From contig CAZCJL010000178.1 of NCBI GenBank assembly GCA_964498785.1, positions 1-10,564 of the forward strand: a stretch of 10,564 nt of DNA, written 5' to 3'. The translations under genes were made by a program, and so were the position numbers. The notes beneath the pieces were generated by a model. It did no database searches and had not been told where the DNA came from. It saw only the letters and a program-made list of their open reading frames with translations. This document shows positions 6,289-10,564 of the stretch, one piece after another (the first letter of the stretch is position 1; each line of letters opens with the position of its first letter). This DNA comes from Mariaggregatimicrobium sp964498785. Lineage in GTDB: Bacteria; Zhuqueibacterota; Zhuqueibacteria; Thermofontimicrobiales; Thiofontviventaceae.

Positions 6289-8694
6289 ATGGGCCATTAT
6301 TTCTTGATTAGAAAAGGGTTAATTCTGTGTCTTCTATTTTTTGTAAACTCCGAATTATTTGGACAGAAAGTATCTGAAAAACTCAACGGTAGTATCAAAG
6401 GCAAAGTTGTGGATGAAACCACGCAAAACCCACTTCCGGCTGTCAATATACTGATAGAAGGAACGCAAATAGGAGCCGCTGCAGATATGTCAGGTTCATT
6501 TCTCATCGAGCGCGTACCTGCTGGTGTATACAACCTGCGCTTCCGAATGATTGGGTATGAAACGCGGATTTTATCGAATGTTGTGGTGGTCCCTGCTAAG
6601 GCCACAACCCGGCACGTGGAAATGAAATCCACGATTTTGGAAACAGAAGGTGTTGTGGTAACTGCGGGATATTTTCATGAAGCAAGGGATGCAGTGATCA
6701 GTAATCGCAGTATGGATTTTGAGGAAATCCGCAGCGATCCCGGAAGTGCGGAAGATGTGCAGCGTGTGGTTCAGGCATTGCCATCTGTGGTATCTGCTTC
6801 AGATCAGGATAATGAAATTATTGTGCGCGGGGGTATGCCGGGCGAGAATTTATTCATTATGGATAATATTGAAATTCCCAATCCCAATCATTTCGGTTAT
6901 CAGGGTACCAGCGGCGGACCGATAAATATGCTGAATCCCTATTTTGTCCGTCGGGTAGATTTTTACGCGGGTGCGTTTCCTGTACGTTACGGGGATAAAG
7001 CATCTTCTGTGATGGATATTTCACTAAGAGAAGGTAATCGGGAGCGATACGCCGGACATTTTTATCTGGGAATGGCCGGCGCCGGCGCCATGACAGAAGG
7101 GCCAATTAACAAAGGAAAGGGCTCCTGGATTCTCAGCGCACGCAAGAGTTTTCTCGATCTGATTATTTCATCCACCGGATTGACTGCGGTTCCCAAATAT
7201 TACAGCCTGCAAGGAAAAATAGCGTATGATTTCTCCCCAAAATACAAGCTGCTTGTCAATGCAATTTTTGGGGATGACAAAATTAATATTGAAGATGAAG
7301 AGGAAGATAGTGGGTATTCCCGCGGGGCAGAAAACGTTCGTTCTAAAAGTTATCAATATGCACTCGGAGCGACGTTGCGAACACTTTATGGCGAAAAGGG
7401 TATTTCTAACCTGACCTTTTATCAAACATTGAACAACTGGGATCAATATGTGTATGATGATGACGATGATCCTTATTACACAAACCTGTCCACTGAAATA
7501 GAACGTGCCGCGAAATACGATTTAACCCTGCTGCCCTCAAAACGATTTGAAATCGATCTGGGAGCTGTACTAAAAGCAGGTTCGTTTGATATTGATGAAT
7601 GGGTAGAAGCGGATACGATTTTCACGTATGATACATCGGTACAGCCACATCAAAAAACCGGTATTTTTCAGAGCTATCCGGTATGGCAGGCGAAAACCGA
7701 TGAGACAAGTTATAAAGCAGGATTTTACGGACAGCTAAAAGTGTATCCCTTTTCCCGGCTGACCCTTACTGCTGGTGTACGGGCAGATTATTTTAACTAC
7801 ATAAAAAAAAGAGCAATTGATCCCCGAATTGGATTATCATGGAATTTTATGAAAGATATGAAATTCAATCTCGCGGTCGCACAACAATCGCAATCACCAG
7901 CTTATGTTTCCATTACTGCAAATCCGAAGAATAATGATTTATCTTACAAGCGGACACAACAGATCGTGGCTGGCATCGAGCGATTGTTCAGCGAAGATAT
8001 GAAAGGAACCCTGGAGATATTTTACAAAGATTACCGCAAGGTGCCGATCCCGGTTTCCTGGGAAACGCCGGATCCGTTCGATCGCGCCGAGGGACGTCTG
8101 GTAAGCAAGGGAAAAGGCTATTCCAAAGGGATTGAGCTTTTTCTGCAAAAGAAAATGTCTCGCCGTTATTTTTTCACAATCAGTTACGCGTATTCAATCT
8201 CAAAAGGATTTGATCCTCGTTATGACCAATATTATAACTGGGATTATGATTACCGTCATATTTTCACTTTTATCAATGGCATCCGTTTTAATTTGCAGCA
8301 TAAAAAATGGTACCGCAATATGGCTGAAAAAACATGGTACAAAATAATGGCCTGGGCGTTGCCATTTGCCGATCAGGTTGAGATAAGCACGCGCTGGCGA
8401 TATCTGGGTGGACGTCCCTACACCGGGCAAACGTATTATCCCAATTTGCATTACTGGGTTGTCGAAGAAACTCAGCTTTCAAATACCCGGCGATTTCCCG
8501 CGTATCACCGTCTCGATTTTCGGCTTGATCGGCGTTTTATGTACCGCAACCTCACGCTGGTCACTTATTTTGATATTATGAATATTTACGGCCGGGACAA
8601 CATCTGGGCCTATAGTTATAAATCCGATGGCTCTGTGGAAGAAGTCCTGCAATGGCAGGTGTTTCCGGTGGGTGGGCTGGCAATAGAGTTTTAG
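6289..8694 (+). CDS. TonB-dependent outer-membrane receptor with N-terminal carboxypeptidase-regulatory-like domain
   Basis: This 801-residue outer-membrane gated barrel would import a ligand using TonB energy. The order is a signal peptide (about 1-25: basic GHYFLIRKG, hydrophobic LILCLLFFV), a CarboxypepD_reg-like beta-sandwich (about 34-113, GKVVDETTQNPLPAVNILIE and GSFLIERVPAGVYNLRF), a plug (about 135-245, with IIVRGGMPGENLFIMDNIEI and VRYGDKASSVMDISLREG) and a barrel (about 255-801) ending in phenylalanine, as recognised by the BAM machinery. The ATG at 6289 follows AGAGGGG (6278-6284); upstream in-frame ATGs at 6217 and 6259 lack a good ribosome binding site and would bury the signal peptide. 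No SusD-like partner is adjacent, so a SusC role is unlikely. Very acidic segments occur in the barrel near 7288-7309 and 7456-7473. The 212-base gap before it has no clear terminator and no promoter I can assign. The ligand is unknown. Confidence 0.93.
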   Translation: MGHYFLIRKGLILCLLFFVNSELFGQKVSEKLNGSIKGKVVDETTQNPLPAVNILIEGTQIGAAADMSGSFLIERVPAGVYNLRFRMIGYETRILSNVVVVPAKATTRHVEMKSTILETEGVVVTAGYFHEARDAVISNRSMDFEEIRSDPGSAEDVQRVVQALPSVVSASDQDNEIIVRGGMPGENLFIMDNIEIPNPNHFGYQGTSGGPINMLNPYFVRRVDFYAGAFPVRYGDKASSVMDISLREGNRERYAGHFYLGMAGAGAMTEGPINKGKGSWILSARKSFLDLIISSTGLTAVPKYYSLQGKIAYDFSPKYKLLVNAIFGDDKINIEDEEEDSGYSRGAENVRSKSYQYALGATLRTLYGEKGISNLTFYQTLNNWDQYVYDDDDDPYYTNLSTEIERAAKYDLTLLPSKRFEIDLGAVLKAGSFDIDEWVEADTIFTYDTSVQPHQKTGIFQSYPVWQAKTDETSYKAGFYGQLKVYPFSRLTLTAGVRADYFNYIKKRAIDPRIGLSWNFMKDMKFNLAVAQQSQSPAYVSITANPKNNDLSYKRTQQIVAGIERLFSEDMKGTLEIFYKDYRKVPIPVSWETPDPFDRAEGRLVSKGKGYSKGIELFLQKKMSRRYFFTISYAYSISKGFDPRYDQYYNWDYDYRHIFTFINGIRFNLQHKKWYRNMAEKTWYKIMAWALPFADQVEISTRWRYLGGRPYTGQTYYPNLHYWVVEETQLSNTRRFPAYHRLDFRLDRRFMYRNLTLVTYFDIMNIYGRDNIWAYSYKSDGSVEEVLQWQVFPVGGLAIEF

Positions 8695-8717
8695 CATAAC
8701 TGGAAAAATGTTTTAAC

Positions 8718-8755
8718 AAAAACGGCAGGTATGCACTTTAACACCTGCCGTTTTT
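8718..8755. terminator. bidirectional intrinsic terminator between convergent units
   Basis: ACGGCAGGT (8722-8730) pairs perfectly with ACCTGCCGT (8743-8751) around a 12-base loop. A T-run (8751-8756) follows on the plus strand, and the A-run before the stem gives a U-run on the minus strand. It ends the TonB receptor transcript (stop at 8694) and can also end the minus-strand transcript coming from 8776 upward. Confidence 0.92.
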
Positions 8756-8775
8756 TCAATATTACTATAAAATTG

Positions 8776-9267
8776 TTAGTTATCCAATTCATATTTCGAC
8801 GGCATTTCAAATTTTTCCGGATCGATGCTGGCAAAAGATACATCCTTTAATTCGGTGGTCGCCTGAAAAATATTAATAAAACCCTGTAGCTTCTCTTCTT
8901 CTTTTTTGACCATGCTTTTCATTTTTTTGCCAAATAAACCACCCAACATCTTGCCCTGATTCGTAATGTCAACACTTGATTCACTCTCTTCGAATTGTGC
9001 ATCTTCATTCTTCGCCAGTTGTTTGAAATTCGTGGTTTGCGTCTACGAAAGGTCGGATTTGACAGGATCACGGTTATGATCCACCACAACGCCCAGCTCA
9101 TAATAGATACTTCCTGCTGCTGCGCTCATTTTTTCGGAGGAATCCCAGACGATGTCCTCTGCTTCTGCTCTGGAAATGATTTGATTGTAGTATCGGGAAT
9201 TTGCATCATTTTAAATTTGATTTTCGAACTCCCATAATTGTATAATATATCTTCCTGAATCGATCAT
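8776..9267 (-). pseudogene. decayed small protein gene, possibly DUF4412-like
   Basis: Reading the minus strand from an ATG at 9265-9267 to the TAA at 8776-8778 gives one frame of 164 codons interrupted by TAA (9211-9213) and TAG (9043-9045). The text on both sides of the TAG is protein-like: before it RAEAEDIVWDSSEKMSAAAG and YYELGVVVDHNRDPVKSDL; after it QLAKNEDAQFEE, GKMLGGLFGKKMKSMVKKEE and finally SFASIDPEKFEMPSKYELDN. The closing pattern (threonine-rich strand, then P-x-x-F-E-x-P-x-x-Y) reminds me of the C-terminus of DUF4412-type secreted proteins common in FCB bacteria, but this is tentative. Near 9180-9250 another minus frame (ILYNYGSSKIKFKMMQIP) also looks coding, so a frameshift may add to the damage. 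No signal peptide remains, so the 5' end may be missing. TAG is a true stop for neighbouring genes here, so recoding is unlikely. Confidence 0.55.
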
Positions 9268-9307
9268 CTTATTGTCAGATTAATTTGCCGAGAAGTATCA
9301 TATCAAT

Positions 9308-10300
9308 TTAAAATTTTATAACCACATGCCCCTTCTTCGTTCCAGCTTCAATATACCTGTGGGCTTCAGCAGCCTGCTCCATTGGGAAACTCCGATCGAT
9401 GACCGATTTCATCTTCCCTGCCTCCACAAGCTCTTTGATGGTAACAAGATTTTCCGGTTTTTCGCTTGCCAATGCACATATCACTTTCTTACCACCTGTG
9501 AGTGACGTTCCCGTCATTTGCAAAAGCTGTTTCGTTTTGAAACTTGCACGCAGATAAATTCCGTTCTGCGTCAGCGAATTTTTACAGCGGGAAAATGAGC
9601 TTCTGCCCAGCACATCAAAAATAAGATTGTATGTCTCACTTTTCTCGGTAAAATCCTCTTTGGTGTAATCAATAACCTTATCCGCACCCAGGGATTTCAC
9701 AAATTCCAATCGCGGCGTGCCGCAGACTCCGGTTACTTCGGCGCCATAATGTTTAGCAAGCTGCACGGCAATCGATCCCATGCCACCGGACGCACCATTG
9801 ATCAGGACTTTCTGCCCGTTTTGAATATTGGCTTTTTGGAGAAGGCTAAACGCCATTAATCCGCCATAAGGAATAACAGCAGCTTCCTCATAACTCATAT
9901 TTGCTGGTTTAATTGCCACCGACCCGTTTTCAGGCATGCAAAGATACTCGGCGTATGTCCCCATTTTCTGACCACGATACCCAAAAACCGGATCACCTTT
10001 TTTGAATTTGGAGACCTCTTTGCCCACTTTTTCAATTTCTCCGGCAAATTCACTTCCCAATATATTGACTCGCGGCTTTTTTAAACCGAAATACAACAAC
10101 GATGGGTACCAGAGAAATAACGGCATATTGAACTCACGGGACGAAAGATTTTTGAAATTACGCGCCGTAATATCCCCGTAATTCACCGACGTCGCGTGAA
10201 TTTTTATCAGTACTTCATTATCTTTCTGAACCGGCTTTTCAATCTCTTTTATTTGAAGAACCTCCGGTGGTCCGTATTCTGTATATACAATTGCTTTGAT
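9308..10300 (-). CDS. MDR-family NAD(P)H-dependent quinone oxidoreductase/alcohol dehydrogenase, apparent ATC start
   Basis: This 330-residue cytoplasmic oxidoreductase is of the zinc-independent quinone-reductase branch of the medium-chain dehydrogenase family. The GroES-like N-half contains KAIVYTEYGPPEVLQIKE (2-19), ATSVNYGD (36-43) and ILGSEFAGEIEKVGKEVSKF (80-99). The Rossmann half has VLINGASGGMGSIAVQLAKH (165-184) and then LGADKVIDYTKEDF. No catalytic Zn Cys/His set is apparent. The expected MKAIVYTEYG start reads ATC-AAA-GCA: codon 1 is ATC at 10298-10300, five bases after AAAGGAG (10306-10312). There is no in-frame ATG, GTG or TTG between this point and the upstream TAA, and the first conventional start is GTG at 10186, which would delete 38 conserved residues. 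The gene may use a rare ATC start, carry a start-loss mutation, or contain a sequencing error. The rest of the frame is intact, so decay would be recent. No terminator is visible after its stop. Confidence 0.85.
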   Translation of the reverse strand: MKAIVYTEYGPPEVLQIKEIEKPVQKDNEVLIKIHATSVNYGDITARNFKNLSSREFNMPLFLWYPSLLYFGLKKPRVNILGSEFAGEIEKVGKEVSKFKKGDPVFGYRGQKMGTYAEYLCMPENGSVAIKPANMSYEEAAVIPYGGLMAFSLLQKANIQNGQKVLINGASGGMGSIAVQLAKHYGAEVTGVCGTPRLEFVKSLGADKVIDYTKEDFTEKSETYNLIFDVLGRSSFSRCKNSLTQNGIYLRASFKTKQLLQMTGTSLTGGKKVICALASEKPENLVTIKELVEAGKMKSVIDRSFPMEQAAEAHRYIEAGTKKGHVVIKF

Positions 10301-10518
10301 AAGTACTCCTTTAATTCTATTACAATACCACCAAAATATGCTTTAGATGCCAAACATTTTTTACCATTTATGTACCACATATTGCTATCATAAGTTTCGC
10401 CTGAATCTTTATATTTGCCCTCACAACCATGACCAAAAAAATCCGTATTATAAAATTCTACAATTCTTCCATATTCGTCATCATATATTGATATTTCAAT
10501 ACAGTTAATTGTATCTTC
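10249..10518 (-). pseudogene. 5'-truncated gene of unknown function
   Basis: The minus strand is open for 89 codons from just after a TGA (10519-10521, inside the terminal repeat) to a TAA at 10249-10251. There is no usable start codon at the 5' end; the first ATG is about 42 codons in. The text is protein-like: EISIYDDEYGRIVEFYNTDF, FFGHGCEGKYKDSGETYDS, MWYINGKKCLASKAYFGGIV. I do not recognise the family. The coding-like text begins right at the inner border of the 56-bp repeat, as though the 5' part had been replaced by the repeat. The last 52 bases overlap the start of the dehydrogenase gene in another frame, so the original stop may also be lost. An opposite-strand frame at 10196-10393 is judged a shadow of this one. 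Confidence 0.5.
10306..10312 (-). promoter_or_regulatory. ribosome binding site before the ATC start
   Basis: On the minus strand AAAGGAG ends 5 bases before the ATC codon at 10298-10300. Its position supports translation beginning at this ATC rather than at the GTG at 10186, which has no comparable site. Confidence 0.6.
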
Positions 10519-10564
10519 TCAATATTTTATGGTAGATATGGGCGCTTGCCGCAATGTCGTATTT
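10505..10564 (-). other. possible 3' end of a gene entering from beyond the window
   Basis: From the window edge the minus strand stays open for 19 codons (KYDIAASAHIYHKILRRYN) to a TAA at 10505-10507. It shares its first 18 residues with the open frame across the left repeat copy. If the repeat is coding, this is the C-terminus of a gene lying mostly outside the window. It is too short to judge alone. Confidence 0.2.
10509..10564 (-). repeat. right copy of 56-bp inverted repeat
   Basis: The reverse complement of 10509-10564 matches 62-117 at 55 of 56 bases (mismatch at 10553 against 73). The copy reaches the very end of the window, so its outer border is unknown. Like the left copy it points inward, here towards the truncated gene and the dehydrogenase. 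The inner border coincides with the point where the truncated gene's coding-like text begins. If the window is a whole contig, ending inside a repeat would be typical of an assembly break. Confidence 0.9.

Noticed and set aside
9043..9045. Selenocysteine, pyrrolysine or stop-codon reassignment at the in-frame TAG
   Set aside because: Neighbouring genes (SDR and TonB receptor) end naturally at TAG, a second stop lies in the same frame, and other signs of decay surround it.
8995..9237. 80-codon plus-strand open frame opposite the decayed gene
   Set aside because: It is Cys/Ile/His-rich with no family character, while the opposite strand gives much better protein-like text. It is probably a shadow.
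10196..10393. 65-codon plus-strand open frame rich in Phe, Tyr and Leu
   Set aside because: It lies opposite the dehydrogenase 5' end and the truncated gene, where the minus-strand reading is more convincing, and no ribosome binding site is seen.
62..10564. The whole window as a composite transposon bounded by the inverted repeats
   Set aside because: No transposase, integrase or target duplication is visible, and the cargo is chaperone, envelope ABC and receptor genes. The repeats are noted, but the mobile-element claim is not supported.
171..10564. CRISPR arrays, tRNA or rRNA genes, defence or toxin-antitoxin modules
   Set aside because: No regularly spaced direct repeats, no cloverleaf or rRNA-like segments, and no protein motifs of these systems were found by eye.

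Overview
The window looks like chromosomal DNA from a Gram-negative bacterium of the FCB (Bacteroidota/Calditrichota/Ignavibacteria-like) lineage. The main reason is a TonB-dependent receptor with an N-terminal carboxypeptidase-regulatory-like domain and a C-terminal aromatic residue. An FtsX-type lipid/lipoprotein-export-like ABC system and moderately AT-rich intergenic DNA fit this. The exact phylum cannot be fixed from the sequence alone. No phage, CRISPR, toxin-antitoxin, transposase or recognisable defence genes are visible.

Layout: (a) 1-260 is a non-coding leader holding a short hairpin repeat (17-44), a 56-bp repeat (62-117) whose inverted copy lies at the extreme right edge (10509-10564, 55/56 identical), and a very good sigma-54 -24/-12 promoter (171-186). 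(b) 261-686 is an Hsp20/alpha-crystallin small heat-shock gene, closed by a strong intrinsic terminator (713-746). (c) 847-6076 is a probable four-gene plus-strand operon: a LolD/MacB/YbbA-type ATPase, an 848-residue two-FtsX-domain permease of YbbP-like topology, a membrane-anchored AttH/CrtC-like lipocalin-fold protein that starts right after the permease stop, and a divergent short-chain dehydrogenase (SDR) lacking the catalytic tyrosine. (d) 6289-8694 is a TonB-dependent outer-membrane receptor, ending at a terminator that works in both directions (8718-8755). (e) 8776-10564 is minus-strand and shows decay: a small secreted-protein-like pseudogene with in-frame stops, an MDR-type NADPH:quinone/alcohol dehydrogenase whose only well-placed start codon is ATC, a 5'-truncated gene of unknown function, and the right copy of the terminal repeat.

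How the genes may work together: the ATPase, permease and AttH-like protein form a recognisable envelope ABC module. By analogy with LolCDE, MacB and YbbAP they would extract a hydrophobic substrate from the inner membrane, and the lipocalin-like partner would act on the outer face. The SDR may modify a related substrate. The TonB receptor sits 212 bp further on and may be a separate unit. The Hsp20 gene is transcriptionally separate and appears to depend on an RpoN activator.

I see no clearly new multi-gene system. The observations most worth checking are the inverted repeat at both window edges, the sigma-54 promoter of hsp20, the ATC start, the tyrosine-less SDR, and the truncated gene that abuts the right repeat.
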